Shown piece by piece: positions 1-11,200 of a stretch of 64,000 nt of DNA (positions are counted from its first letter, which is position 1; each line of letters starts with the position of its first letter). This stretch comes from Methylomonas sp. AM2-LC. GTDB lineage: Bacteria > Pseudomonadota > Gammaproteobacteria > Methylococcales > Methylomonadaceae. Location: positions 868,001-932,000 of the forward strand of contig NZ_CP157005.1 of NCBI RefSeq assembly GCF_039904985.1, in the 5' to 3' direction. A program made the translations under genes and the position numbers. The notes under the pieces are model-generated. The model was not told the origin of the DNA. It did no database searches and worked only from the letters and a program-made list of their open reading frames with translations.

Positions 1-687
1 GATGGTAGCGTAGGTAGAACTTTTAACTACGATTTGGGCGTTACTATGGCTCAAATCCAAACTTCAGGTTTGTCAGCATTCGCATCTTCTTATGACCTGA
101 GCACTGACAGCAACTGGACTGCTTTTACTAACGGCATGAATGCTGCTACTACTAGCTATTTAGTTCTGGATGGCGGTGGCAACAATCTGTTGCAAACTGG
201 TAACACTAACATTGGTTATTTGACACAAAGCTTGGCTGGTGTAGTAAGCTCAGTAGAAAAACAAGCTTCATCTATCGCATCTGGTGAAATTAATCTTTCT
301 GCCGGCGGAAACAGCTCCTTAGTTACCAATGCTCCTGCAAACGGTACATATGGTCAGTTTACCAATGCTGGTGGTAACCAATATTCACCTGTTGGCATAT
401 ACGCTGGTTTGAGCGGTGTGAATGCAACTTATGATCCAACTGCTGCTTATGGTTCACAAATCAGTTTGTATTTGGATACCAGCACTAATGTAACTTCAGG
501 TACAGGTTCGCATAAAGTTACAGTAGCAGAGTATTTGGCTGGTGATGCAGCTGTATTGGGCGCTGTATCTTTAAGCGGCAATACTCTGTCTTTTATAGCA
601 CCTACTTCAGCAGTACCTGTTCCTGCTGCTGTGTGGATGTTTGGCGCTGGTCTGTTAGGCATGTTGCGTTTAAATCGTCGTAAATAA
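1..687 (+). CDS. PEP-CTERM-type sorted surface protein, 3' part
   Basis: The reading frame is open from base 1, so the gene begins upstream of the window and its true start and signal peptide are not visible. The visible part is about 228 residues, rich in Gly, Ser, Thr, Asn and Ala, with no recognised catalytic domain. The C-terminus has the three-part sorting signal of PEP-CTERM/VPLPA-CTERM proteins: a VPVPAAVW motif, a short hydrophobic segment (MFGAGLLGML) and a basic tail (RLNRRK). In that family an EpsH/exosortase-type enzyme processes the signal and the protein goes to the envelope or extracellular matrix. No exosortase gene is in the window. The next gene starts 88 bp downstream after a strong hairpin. 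The sorting signal is clear; the role of the body of the protein is unknown. Confidence 0.75.
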   Translation, partial: DGSVGRTFNYDLGVTMAQIQTSGLSAFASSYDLSTDSNWTAFTNGMNAATTSYLVLDGGGNNLLQTGNTNIGYLTQSLAGVVSSVEKQASSIASGEINLSAGGNSSLVTNAPANGTYGQFTNAGGNQYSPVGIYAGLSGVNATYDPTAAYGSQISLYLDTSTNVTSGTGSHKVTVAEYLAGDAAVLGAVSLSGNTLSFIAPTSAVPVPAAVWMFGAGLLGMLRLNRRK

Positions 688-708
688 TTACTCGCTAGCC
701 TAGACAAA

Positions 709-740
709 CTGAAAAGTCAGCAAATGTGCTGGCTTTTCAG
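709..740 (+). terminator. 14-bp hairpin after the PEP-CTERM gene
   Basis: Arms 709-722 and 727-740 pair over 14 bp with one G-U and an AATG loop. No T-run follows, so it may be a weak or Rho-assisted terminator, or a processing or mRNA-protection hairpin between the first two genes. Confidence 0.45.
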
Positions 741-774
741 CTTACCTTGAATACAACAATTTCAGAGAAAAATC

Positions 775-2499
775 ATGAAAAAATTAATCTTAGCAACTGC
801 GGTTGCAGCGGCTTTCGCTGGTCAAGCGCAAGCATTTACTGCTGTAGCAGTACCCTTAACAGGTGCTGGTACACCAAACTGGACTGCAATCAATGCCGCC
901 GGTAAAACAGAAGGCTATATCACTGGTTCTTCCGCTGCTACTCCTTTCCTGGAAGAAGCGTTGCGTAGCGAATGTAATACTAGCGTAAGCCCAGTTTACA
1001 AAATTGCCGATTCTACCAATTCAGCATTCGTTTATGTCTGCTCTAACGCAGGTACTAACGCTAACCTGACAACACCTTATTTGGTGATGCACAAACGTGA
1101 TGGTGGCGGTTCTATCAATGCGCTTAAAAATGCAAACGGTACATTACAGTTTTTTGTTAACGAAGCCACTGCTCCTAATGTAACAGCTTGCCAAACTGGC
1201 GCTGCTGTTGTTGGTGCAATTTCTAATTGTACTGGTGGTACTGTATCACTTGCCACTACCGGTCAATTGGCTGATGTAGGTTTCTCAGACGTCGATTCAG
1301 CTCAGTTTTCTTCAGCTAGTAACGGTAGTGTTAATATAGCAGGTTTGACTAACACTTCAATGGCAACTGAAATTTTTGGTGTTGCTGTTTCTCTGAATCT
1401 GCGTAATGCCATGCAAACTGTTGCTGTAGCAGCTGGCGTGTTGCCTACAGGTTGTGCGACAGGTAATTCAGTTCCGGGTGCATTGAGAGAATCTGAAGCC
1501 TGTATGCCTAACCTGACTACTTCGCAAGTTTCAACTTTATTTGCTAATAATGGTTTTGGTAGCTGGGCTAACGTAGCATACGACAATTTAGATGGTGGTG
1601 CGGATCTGTATAACGGTACCGCGACTGCTAACGCTGCTGAGCCAAACGGTTCTACTGTACATATCTGTGCACGTACACCAGGTTCTGGTACTTGGGCAAC
1701 TTTGAATATTAAATTCGAAAACGCTCCGTGCAATGGTAATAATGACGAAGCATTTGTAACTTCTTCCGTTAAAAATACAATTGGCCAAGAATCTGCTGAT
1801 GGCGTTAAAGTTATCCATTCAATGAACGGTGCTTCTGATGTAGACGCCTGTCTTGATGCTTTAAATAATGGTGTTGCAGAAGGTACTTTTACGCCTTATC
1901 CAACCTTGGCTCCTAGCCCTGCGGCAACAGGTACCAGCAACAGCCGTTATGCTATTGCTGTTCAAGGTGTAGATCGTAATGCTAACCTGGCTAAAAACTA
2001 TCGTTTTATTAAAGTCGACAATGTATCGCCTTCTGCTTATAACGTAGTGAATGGTCGTTGGAAATTGTGGTCAGAAATGGTCGCTGTAAGTAAAGGCCCT
2101 CTACCTACCAGTCCTTTGATCACTGATATCGTTACTCTGATCAAAGATCCATTGCATATTGCAAACTTGGACGCTTTAGTGGGCACCACTATCGCAGCCG
2201 GTACCGGTGTTAATCCTGGTGCGACTGCACTGACAGGTGTACAATCTTGGGGTCAAGTTTCTGGCTTCTTGGGTTCTGCTCTGGGAGCTTCTGGCCCAAC
2301 ATCTTATACTCCTTCAACTACTGGTGGCAGCGCTACTTTGTTGAATGCGGCATTCGATCCAAGCAGACCGGTTAATCCATATACCCATGCTACTTCTAAA
2401 GGCACTAATTTAAACCATTGCCGCGTACCAACTATTCCTAATGCTGCTGATCCAGCTAACAACCCAGCAGAAATGCCAGCTTTCTACGGCAAATACTAA
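775..2499 (+). CDS. Exported protein of unknown function
   Basis: 574 residues with a clear Sec signal peptide (MKKLILATAVAAAFAGQAQA, cleavage likely after residue 20). I do not recognise the family. The mature protein is rich in Ala, Gly, Asn and Thr. It has a modest number of cysteines (for example in RSECNTS, YVCSNAG, VTACQTG, SEACMPN and VHICART), compatible with periplasmic or surface disulfides. There is no transmembrane segment after the signal and no sorting signal at the C-terminus (MPAFYGKY). It lies between a PEP-CTERM protein and a TpsB/TpsA pair, and a strong terminator follows, so it is probably its own transcription unit. An extracellular or outer-membrane-associated role is inferred from context only. 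Confidence 0.8.
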   Translation: MKKLILATAVAAAFAGQAQAFTAVAVPLTGAGTPNWTAINAAGKTEGYITGSSAATPFLEEALRSECNTSVSPVYKIADSTNSAFVYVCSNAGTNANLTTPYLVMHKRDGGGSINALKNANGTLQFFVNEATAPNVTACQTGAAVVGAISNCTGGTVSLATTGQLADVGFSDVDSAQFSSASNGSVNIAGLTNTSMATEIFGVAVSLNLRNAMQTVAVAAGVLPTGCATGNSVPGALRESEACMPNLTTSQVSTLFANNGFGSWANVAYDNLDGGADLYNGTATANAAEPNGSTVHICARTPGSGTWATLNIKFENAPCNGNNDEAFVTSSVKNTIGQESADGVKVIHSMNGASDVDACLDALNNGVAEGTFTPYPTLAPSPAATGTSNSRYAIAVQGVDRNANLAKNYRFIKVDNVSPSAYNVVNGRWKLWSEMVAVSKGPLPTSPLITDIVTLIKDPLHIANLDALVGTTIAAGTGVNPGATALTGVQSWGQVSGFLGSALGASGPTSYTPSTTGGSATLLNAAFDPSRPVNPYTHATSKGTNLNHCRVPTIPNAADPANNPAEMPAFYGKY

Positions 2500-2542
2500 G
2501 TATTTAGTGATAGTTTTGTAAAGGATTACAGTTGTAACATAG

Positions 2543-2575
2543 AAACCAACCGTCTTCGGACGGTTGGTTTTTTTT
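2543..2575 (+). terminator. Rho-independent terminator with UUCG loop
   Basis: Perfect 12-bp stem (2543-2554 with 2559-2570) closed by a C(UUCG)G tetraloop and followed by a T-run to 2575. It ends the exported-protein gene before the TpsB gene. Confidence 0.93.
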
Positions 2576-2709
2576 ATGCTGACTAAAAATAAGTCGCATC
2601 CTCTTTTGTGTACGTGTCGTTTGTCATAAAACTTTAATACAAATTTCATACAATTCTGATGTATTAGCTTTCAATACGGAAGCGGTCTTGAATGTAAAAT
2701 CATAACAAC

Positions 2710-4362
2710 ATGCAGTTTAACAATTTTAAAAGCAGCAGCTTTTTCCAGAGTTTGCCCTGGTTACTGTTGCCGATTAGTCTCGGCTCCTATTCGCAACTGC
2801 TATCTGCACAGCAAGCGGAAGCACTTGTAGTTGAGCAGCAAACCCAAGCCAACCCTGCGCCGCCAGCAACGTTTGATCTATTCGAATTGCGCATCAAGGG
2901 TAATACCTTGATTGAAAAAAAACAATTGGAACGGCTGATTTACCCATTTCTGGGACCTAAAAAAAGCATAGACGATGTGGAAAAAGCCCGTACTGCTTTG
3001 GAAGAGCAATATCGAAATTTAGGCTATCAAACCGTGTCCGTGGATATCCCGGAACAGGATGTTAAAGGTGGTCTGGTGTATTTACAGGTGGTGGAAGGTA
3101 AAGTTTCGCGCCTGCGTGTCACCGATTCCCGCTATTTTTCCCTGGGCAAAATCAAAGCAGGTATTCCTGAGTTAGCTGAAGGTAATGTACCCAATTTGCC
3201 AAAAATGCAAAAACAATTGCAAGATCTGGCGGCGCAAAGTCCGGACCGGCAAATCCAGCCCGTGTTGCGGGCGGGAGAAACCCCTGGCACGCTGGAGGTG
3301 GATTTAAAAGTAAAAGATGAATTACCCGTACATGGACGAATAGAGTTAAATGGGCGTAACACCTCAACCACGTCGCGCTTGCGACTGGTTAACTCTTTGC
3401 ATTACGATAATTTATGGCAAGAAATGCACAGTGCCTCACTGATGTATCAGGTTTCTCCGGAAAACAGTGCAGAAGTGGATGTGTGGGCCGGTACCTATGC
3501 GCTACCAGTATTTGATAATGGTACGCGACTGGCTATGTATACCGTGCGTTCGGCTTCTAATTCACAAATCGCCAGTGCCGGTGCTTTGTCGGTAATCGGT
3601 AACGGTACTATTTACGGCTTACGTTTGGTCAAGCCATTGCCAGCAGTGGATAACTATTACCATACCACTACGCTAGGGGTCGATTATAAGGATTTTAAAG
3701 AAGATTTAAACCTGATTGGTGCAGATGCGATAAGAACGCCAATTGCCTATACGCCTTTTTTAGCCCAATACAGCGGCAGTTTTCGTGGCAAAGAAAGCAT
3801 GAACAGTTTTGATCTGGCTCTGCATTTTTCGGTACGCGGCTTAGGTAACGATCAAACCCAGTTTGCCAACAAACGCTATCTGGCCAGTTCAGGTTTTATG
3901 TATTTGTTTGGCGATTACAAATTTCAGCATGATTTACCATATGGAATGGAAGTAACCTCGCATGTTACTGCGCAAGCTGCAGATTCACCTTTGATCAGCA
4001 ACGAACAATATTCTATGGGTGGCGCAACCAGTGTGCGTGGCTATTACGAAACCCAGGCATTGGCAGACAATGGTGTGTTTGGTTCCGTGGAATTGCACTC
4101 ACCGCATTTAGAGCCCATAGAATGGGAAGCTGTGAATAAATTGTTGTTAAGTAGTTTTTTTGATATTGGCAAAGGCTGGGTAAAAAGCCCTTTACCAGGA
4201 AGCGTCCATAGCTATGATCTGAGCAGTGCCGGGATGGGTTTACGCTTTCAGGTGTTAAAGAAAATAACCGGTGCATTTGATGTAGGGGTGCCGTTTACCT
4301 CAATCGGTCGGGTGTCCAGTGGTAATCCGCGCATACATTTTAGTGTAGCTACCGATTTTTAA
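2710..4362 (+). CDS. TpsB/ShlB-type two-partner secretion outer-membrane transporter
   Basis: 550 residues with an N-terminal signal region (hydrophobic around 14-33). A POTRA-type module follows (from FDLFELRIKGNTL through the region ending VEGKVSRLRV, about residues 57-140), then a C-terminal 16-strand beta-barrel domain ending in the aromatic residue of VATDF, as usual for outer-membrane proteins. Length matches the FhaC/ShlB/HecB family. Family members recognise the TPS domain of a partner exoprotein in the periplasm through POTRA domains and translocate it across the outer membrane. The obvious partner is the giant TpsA gene 0.9 kb downstream on the same strand. The long, riboswitch-containing gap between them suggests separate control of exoprotein and pore. 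Confidence 0.9.
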   Translation: MQFNNFKSSSFFQSLPWLLLPISLGSYSQLLSAQQAEALVVEQQTQANPAPPATFDLFELRIKGNTLIEKKQLERLIYPFLGPKKSIDDVEKARTALEEQYRNLGYQTVSVDIPEQDVKGGLVYLQVVEGKVSRLRVTDSRYFSLGKIKAGIPELAEGNVPNLPKMQKQLQDLAAQSPDRQIQPVLRAGETPGTLEVDLKVKDELPVHGRIELNGRNTSTTSRLRLVNSLHYDNLWQEMHSASLMYQVSPENSAEVDVWAGTYALPVFDNGTRLAMYTVRSASNSQIASAGALSVIGNGTIYGLRLVKPLPAVDNYYHTTTLGVDYKDFKEDLNLIGADAIRTPIAYTPFLAQYSGSFRGKESMNSFDLALHFSVRGLGNDQTQFANKRYLASSGFMYLFGDYKFQHDLPYGMEVTSHVTAQAADSPLISNEQYSMGGATSVRGYYETQALADNGVFGSVELHSPHLEPIEWEAVNKLLLSSFFDIGKGWVKSPLPGSVHSYDLSSAGMGLRFQVLKKITGAFDVGVPFTSIGRVSSGNPRIHFSVATDF

Positions 4363-5181
4363 GCGCTGTATTAATCGTTGCAAAAGTTTTTGCAGTCTAT
4401 TTTTTAAGGCTGAGAATGAAAAAGATCGTTTGTCTTGAGTTAGTTGAAGGATGGGAGGTGTTTTTCATGCGAGAACGTATGAAACAATTAATATCGGAAA
4501 TAGGCATTTATTCCTTATTATTCAGCGTAGGGTGGTTTCGGTGCGCATTAAGCATTGATCTCTTATCTGCGTATCGTAACCCATCAGCAAAAGAAATCCG
4601 CTACCTGACATAAATTAATGAGTGTGCGCGAATTAAACTGAAGTTTTTACAAAAAAATATTGATTTTGCTAGGTTAGGTTGAATGAAAATGAAATCCAGC
4701 TTCGAAGCTTACCATTCATGGGGTTAGGTATATCCGTGTTTCTGTTGGGATGGTCGTTTAGCTAAAATTTGTGGATAGCCAGATATATGCATATATTAAT
4801 ATCCCTATCAAAGTTTTCGTATTGAAATTACCAGATAATAAATAGAATTGTGACAATTTTATTACAAATATATTACGAGTTTAGTCGTAAAATTTTTTTT
4901 GAAAAAATCAACACAAATAATTAATGTATTTTTAATATATAGTACTTTGGTACAGTGTTAAATTTACTGTTAAAATATACAATAATAATTAAATATTAAC
5001 AGAATATGTTTTAGGTTTAGCCTGTTTTGGTATATCTGCAATGGCACTTTATAAGCGGCCTTGCTTGAAATTTAAACCAAACCATAAATTCAGGCTGCAT
5101 GGATTTACGTAACTGCTCATTCCGGCATCAAAAGTCCGGTAGCTAACCAACTGGGTGAGTAGCAACAAATTGACAAAAATG
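4363..5181 (+). other. Long AT-rich leader/intergenic region between tpsB and tpsA
   Basis: I see no convincing gene here. The 65-codon frame at 4416-4613 overlaps a REP-like repeat and has no family signature. A weak hairpin with a T-rich tail follows tpsB (about 4382-4406). The region 4840-5000 is strongly AT-rich, and TACAAT at 4978-4983 is a possible -10 box without a good -35. An imperfect 10-bp stem (5113-5122 with 5153-5162, including three G-U pairs) lies just before the riboswitch. Confidence 0.5.
4522..4585 (+). repeat. Diverged REP-like repeat, copy 1
   Basis: It starts TCAGCGTAGGGTGG and ends near CGTAACCCATC. The same sequence family recurs at 21136-21200 (CTCAGCGTAGGGTGGGTTA ... 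TAACCCACC). The outer parts can form a hairpin. This copy is the more degraded. Confidence 0.55.
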
Positions 5182-5259
5182 GTGTGTAAAAGCTAAACCC
5201 GTTGTGAAGCGGGGGCAGAAAGCTGCGGGTCTTCAAGCAAGATAGCCGGGTCGCCGCAT
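5182..5259 (+). promoter_or_regulatory. Cyclic di-GMP-I (GEMM-I) riboswitch aptamer
   Basis: The sequence folds like the GEMM-I aptamer. P1 pairs 5182-5186 with 5255-5259. P2 is 5198-5203 with 5208-5213, capped by a GUGA GNRA loop. The conserved core GCAGAAAGC lies at 5215-5223. P3 follows with CGGGTCTT...AAGATAGCCGGG. Aligned by hand to Vibrio Vc2 from memory, ligand contacts G20 (5192), A47 (5219) and C92 (5254) are kept, as is the tertiary C44-G83 pair (5216 and 5245). Two core pairs covary: G21-C46 is C-G and C22-G45 is U-A. It ends 35 bases before the tpsA start codon, in the 5' leader. G at position 20 points to c-di-GMP rather than cAMP-GMP. I cannot identify the expression platform, so ON or OFF behaviour is unknown. 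Confidence 0.85.
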
Positions 5260-5294
5260 AATGGAATTAATGCTCAGAGATAAAGGCGAGACCT

Positions 5295-8200
5295 ATGTCC
5301 AGTAAACAGCTGACTACCAATAATAACGCGATAAGTTTTTTCAAATTAAAACCACTGGTTGCCGTTGTTCGGGTTGTGCTGGCAGGAGGTTTGTTCTCTG
5401 GGCCGGTACATGCGGAGTTGCCAGTGCCGGTTATTGATAATTGGCAAACGTCTGGTAATTCTGATTTTACCAGCGACGGCACAAATATGGTGATTACTCA
5501 GCATACTCATAATGCAATTCTAAATTGGCAACACTATAATGTGGGTGCCAATAATACCGTGCAATATAAACAGCCCGATGGCACATCGGTATCTCTTAAT
5601 CGTATTTATGACATGAATGCCAGCAGCATTCTCGGTCATATCACTGCAAATGGTCAAGTATACCTGGTTAATAATAATGGTTTTGTCTTTGGCAATGGTG
5701 CTGTAGTCGATGCCAGTACTTTTGTCGCCTCAGCTTTAAACATCAGTAGCGAAACCATACAAAACGGTCTGGTTGCTGAGTTTAACGATACCACTACGAT
5801 CAGTCATTTGGGTTCCGCTGCTTTAAACGGTGATTTAGACACAACGAAAAACGCTACAGCGACCACTGTTAATCCCAATGGTTTTATCAGAGTGGATAAT
5901 GGCGCCAGCATACACGTTTCCGCCAATGGTCAAATTATTTTAGCGGCTCCAACCGTTACCAATGCCGGAAAAATCAGTGGTGACAGTCATGCGCAGATTA
6001 TTCTGGTAGCTAGTAAAGACAAGGTTTATTTACAACCAGTTTCAGCCACTAGTCCGTTTGCGGGTTTGCTGGTAGAAGTTGGCACAGGCGGCAAGGTTAC
6101 CAATCAGGCCGCTGGTGATATTTCGGTACGGGAAGGTAATGTTACCTTAGCCGGTTTTGCTGTTAATCAATCCGGTCGGATTTCTTCAACAACCTCTGTC
6201 AATGTAAACGGTTCCGTACGTTTATTGGCACGCGAAAATTTAAATAATGGCCCTGTGCAAGTTGATAGTTCAGGTTATTTAGTGCCTGGCCAAACTGTGC
6301 GTAGCGCCGATTTGGGTGATGGATTGAGTACGCAGTCCAGCGTTACTTTTGGTACTAACAGTTCAGTGACTATTTCGCCGGATGCTAATAGTGGTACTGC
6401 GATTACTGAGCAAACCCAGCCAAAATCCTATATAGAGGCTAGTGGTAACATTATCGACATGAAACAGGGTGCCTCGATAGTGGCGCCCTCAGCCAATGTT
6501 AATTTCACGGCTTTGGATAATAACAATCTAGCCATTATCAGTCAAAGACCCAGTTCACTCATTTCCCCTAGCAATACAGGGCGTATTGACCTGGAGAAAG
6601 GTTCCTCTATTGATGTTTCCGGTTTGCAAGCTGTGCAAATGACGATGGAAAGCAATGTACAACAGGTTTCGGTAGAAAGTTATAATTTGCGAGACTCCCC
6701 ATACCAACGTGGCGGAGTGTTGCAAGGTGAAACAGTGCTGGTGGATGTGCGTAATCTGCCCACTATCATTGACGCTGCTGGTGCAGTTTCAGGGATGCAT
6801 CACAGCGTTTATGAGCGTATGACCTCAGGTGGAACCATAAATCTAAAGGCCAGTGGCGACGTGATTGTTAATAACGGCGCTTCGCTAAATATTGCTGGTG
6901 GTTGGCTGGATTATCAGTCAGGCTATATTGCTACCACCCAATTATTATCCAGTACCGGACAATTAGTAGATATCAGTCAGGCAGATCCAAATCAGCACTA
7001 TACACAAGTTTTTGGTACTGTCTCAGAAGGTAATGTTAAATGGAATGATTATACCAAATACAGTGTACAAGGCACGGTGGCAGGTTATTATCAGCAAGGT
7101 TATGTGCAGGGTGAGGCTGCGGGTACCTTGAATGTGCAGGCGCCCGTCATGGTGTTTGGTGGCGATTTAAATGCGCATGCAGTTAACGGCGCTTATCAAA
7201 CTGGCACGCCGGTAACCGGAGGCAGTTTTTATTTTAATCAGGATGATAATGTCAGCAATGGTAGTGCGGCACTCTCCAACCAGAATGTACTTTTTCAAGC
7301 ATCCAAACCTACGGTCAACTTTGGTGTCAACGATGTATTGCCGCAAAGCAGTGGTCAACCTCTGGCTATGCAATTGTCCAGTGCTTTAATCAATGGCTCC
7401 GGCCTGGGTCATATTTTAATCAAGACCGGTGGTAATATTACGGTTGGCAAGGATGCAGCGATATCTATGCCTGCTTTAAGCTCAATAGAGCTGGATGCTG
7501 GCAGTATCAATATTAATGGTAGCATCCATACCTCAGCAGGAAGTATTACCCTTAATAGTTTGGCGGTAAACAGTAACAAGGGGCTTATGGATATAGCTGC
7601 CAATTCACTATTAGATGTATCTGGCAGTTGGGTGAACAATTTACAAAATGGCGCAACCTTTCAGTCAACTAAGCCTGCTATTATCGATGCCGGCACGATT
7701 AAGTTATCTGCAAGCAGTGATCTAAATATTCATCAGGGGGCAGCAATTAAAGCCGATGGCGGTGCCTGGTTAAGCACTGCCGGACGATTGACTTCAGGTG
7801 CTGGTGGTGCTATTGCATTAACTGCGGGTGTCGGGGGCACTTCATATTTTGGGACTCTAGAACTGAATGGTCAGCTGGAAGCGTATGGATTGAATAAGGA
7901 TGGTAGCTTATCGGTAACGACCAGCCAAAATATAGATATTGGCAATACTGTGCTGGATAAAACCGCATTAACGCTGGGTGTCAATGGCGATAATCATTTT
8001 AATTTTTCCAGTGCTTTGGCATTCAGTACCCTGACGCTGAATAGTAATGATGGTAGTGCCAGTCAACTCAGGCTGGAAGCGAATACCCAGTTATTATTAG
8101 AACAACAAAATAAAATCCTGACCGGCAACTATCAGCAGCAAGCCAGTGCAGATTCTATTGCTGCTTTTAGTCAAATAACAACATTACCCCACGCTTTGTT

Positions 8201-11200
8201 GGCACCCGAAACACTTAATTTAAGTGGCTATGCCGGTATAACGCTGGACACTGGTAGCGCTATCACTTTTGGTACTGGCAGCCGTTTTGATGCAAACGGC
8301 ACAGTTAACTTGACATCTAAAGCAGGTAACGGAATTTATATTGATGGCACTATAAATGCGCTAGCCGGAAATATAGCTGTCAATCTTAAAGCTAATCAGG
8401 GAGCATATAATTCAAAACAGACCATTTGGTTAGGTGCAAATGCAGTTTTAAATACCCAAGGTATGACGCTGTTGAATGATCCTAATGCCCTTAGCATCAG
8501 TACCGGTAGTGTCTTGAATGGTGGTAATGTGTCTTTGCAGGCGCAAATTGGTTATGTGGTGATGGAGAAGGGATCACAAATTAATACTTCTGGCACTAAT
8601 CACCAATTTACTGTGGCTGTCAGCAACACTGATGCGCCAGGATTTCACTACGAGTTTCCTGTAATCGGCTCAAATGCCGGTAATATCAGTATCACTGCTG
8701 CGGAAGGCTTGGTACTGGATGGTACGTTTTCTGCGCATGCCGGTTCTGCTAGTAACAGCGGCGGCAGTCTGGCTGTAACCCTCAATCGAAACAACCGTGG
8801 TGATAATCAAGCTGGCGATTTACCAACTAATGCTTTGCAACTGAATGTAGTGCAGGCTTATCAGCAACTATTGTCCCATAATCAAGGTTTTGGTACCGAT
8901 TTAAACGGTTTTTTGGGACAGGCAACAATAAGTAGTGAGCAAGTGACGCAAGCAGGTTTTGATAATCTGCAATTGACGGTACCTAATCAATCCACTGGTG
9001 TGCAGGGCACAGTACAATTTGAGGGAGATGTTACTTTAAAAACGGCTTCCAGTATTAATATCGATGCGCCTAGCATTGCCTGGAGCGGACTGAATGGCAG
9101 TAACTCTGGTGTAGTTAAGTTGGACACTTCTCTGTTAGAGCTGGGTTCTTCCTCCATCCAGTCACAGAATAGTACGCCCATCACCGGCGGTGGTACCCTG
9201 CAAACCACTAGTAACGTCAACTGGACACAATTAAACGGTGCCTTGGAGTTAACCGGCTTTAATCAGGTAAATTTAAGCAGTGTGCATGATTTACGCGCCG
9301 TGGGCGTGGTATCAGCTACTGATAAAACCGTCATTGGCGAATTAACCACAGCAGCCAATCTGAATTTGCATGCCAGTCAGATATATCCGAGCACATTGAC
9401 TAATTATACCTTTAATGTCATTGGCGATAATGGTCAGATTACTATTTCAGGTAGTAATACCGATGTTACCCCCTTGGCGGCAGATGGCAAATTGACCATC
9501 AATGCCGCGGTGATTGATCAAAACGGTGTATTAAAAGCGCCGTTGGGTAGCATAGCTATGAATGCCAGCAAATCTATGGAATTTTCTGCTAACAGTGTTA
9601 CCTCTGTGTCTGCGGATGGAAAAACTATCCCGTTTGGGGTAATTTCTAATGGCTTATGGGAATATCCGTTAACGGACCAAAGCGGAAACACTTCCTCTTT
9701 AGTGTTTGATACTAAAACCACTGCAGGCTATGTCGCTGTGGGTGTGAAAGACCTAAGTTTTAATTCACCTGTCATCAAATTTGATACCGGTAGTGTGGTA
9801 AATGTTGCTGGGGGCGGGGATTTGATTGCAGCTGAATTTCAGGCGGGTTTAGGTGGTAGCTCTGATTATCTGGCTAACAGTAAAGGCTTTGCTATTTTGC
9901 CCAGCTTGGGTTCATCCTTGGCTCCTTATGATCCGAATTATTCTGCAAGCTTTAACTACGACCCACGCACCACTGTTTACTTAAGTGGCTATGGTGATCT
10001 TCCTGCAGGTTTTTATACTATATTACCGGCAGCCTATGCAGTTTTGCCGGGCGCATATCTAGTCACGCCAGTGGCTAATACGACCGATCAATCCAGTACT
10101 ACCTATCTGGCTTCTGGTGTTCCGGTAGTTTCTGGATATGAAACTATTGCAGGCACTAATATTCATGATTCGCGAACCAGTGGCTTTATGGTGGAAACCA
10201 GTGCTCAGGTAAAGCAGCACTCTTTTTATAATATTCAGACCGCAAACAACTTTTTTACCGCTAGTGCTAACACAAACAATACCAGTCTGCCTTTGTTGCC
10301 TAACGATAGTGGTCAAATATCCATCGATGCAACGACACAGTTACTACTAGATGGCACTTTTAACGTGGCTTCTGCGCATGGTGGTAAAGGTGCCAAAATG
10401 GATATTTCCGCGCCACTGATTAAAGTTGTGACCAGTGCCAATTATGCGGCAACTCCAGGCACGCTGGAATTAGTGGACACCCAGCTGAATAAGTTGCATA
10501 TTGATAGTCTACTGTTAGGTGGTACCCGCGTATTCAACAATCAAACCGGGGATACTACGCTCACCGCTTCGGCAGACAGTGTAAGTTTCGATACCGGTGT
10601 GTCCTTAAAGCAGCTTGATCTGATGGCTGCGGCCAAAAATACCGTTGAAGTGTTAGGTGGTGCGGACCTAACGAGTAGCGGTAAAGTGAATACTGGAGAA
10701 TCTTTAGTCAATGTTACTGGCGATAGTGCTCTGTTGCGAGTTTCTGCCGACAATCAGATAACCATCAATCATAGCCAGTTATCCGGTGTAGCTGGCGTGG
10801 TTAAAATTGATAAAGATGCAAACATAACAGCTAGCAAATCCATATTACTGGATGGCAGTTATTCTACCCAGTTGAACGGCAATGTTAATATTAAAAATGG
10901 TTCTTTAAGTTTGGCAGCTAATAGTATTAATCTGGGTAACATTAGTGCGGTAAGCACAGACCCTTCGTTGCCACAGCCGTTAAATTTGTCTAATGATGTT
11001 TTAGCTGCTTTTGGTGCTGATACCCTGATTTTAAATAGTCGGAGTGCAATAAACTTATATGGCACTGTTGGCGAGTTTGATAGTCTTGGCAATCAACATC
11101 CGTTAAGTTTTAATAATTTGGTGTTGAATACAGCGGCTTTATCCGGTTTTAATCAACGTCGGAATGCCGTAGAGTTAGAAGCGACTAACTTAACTCTGGA

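Noticed and set aside
4416..4613. 65-codon ORF after tpsB
   Set aside because: It overlaps the REP-like repeat, shows no family signature and has an unconvincing start; not called as a gene.
5182..5259. cAMP-GMP (GEMM-Ib) reading of the riboswitch
   Set aside because: A gapped alignment would put A at position 20, but the ungapped alignment gives G20 and two compensating base pairs, favouring c-di-GMP.
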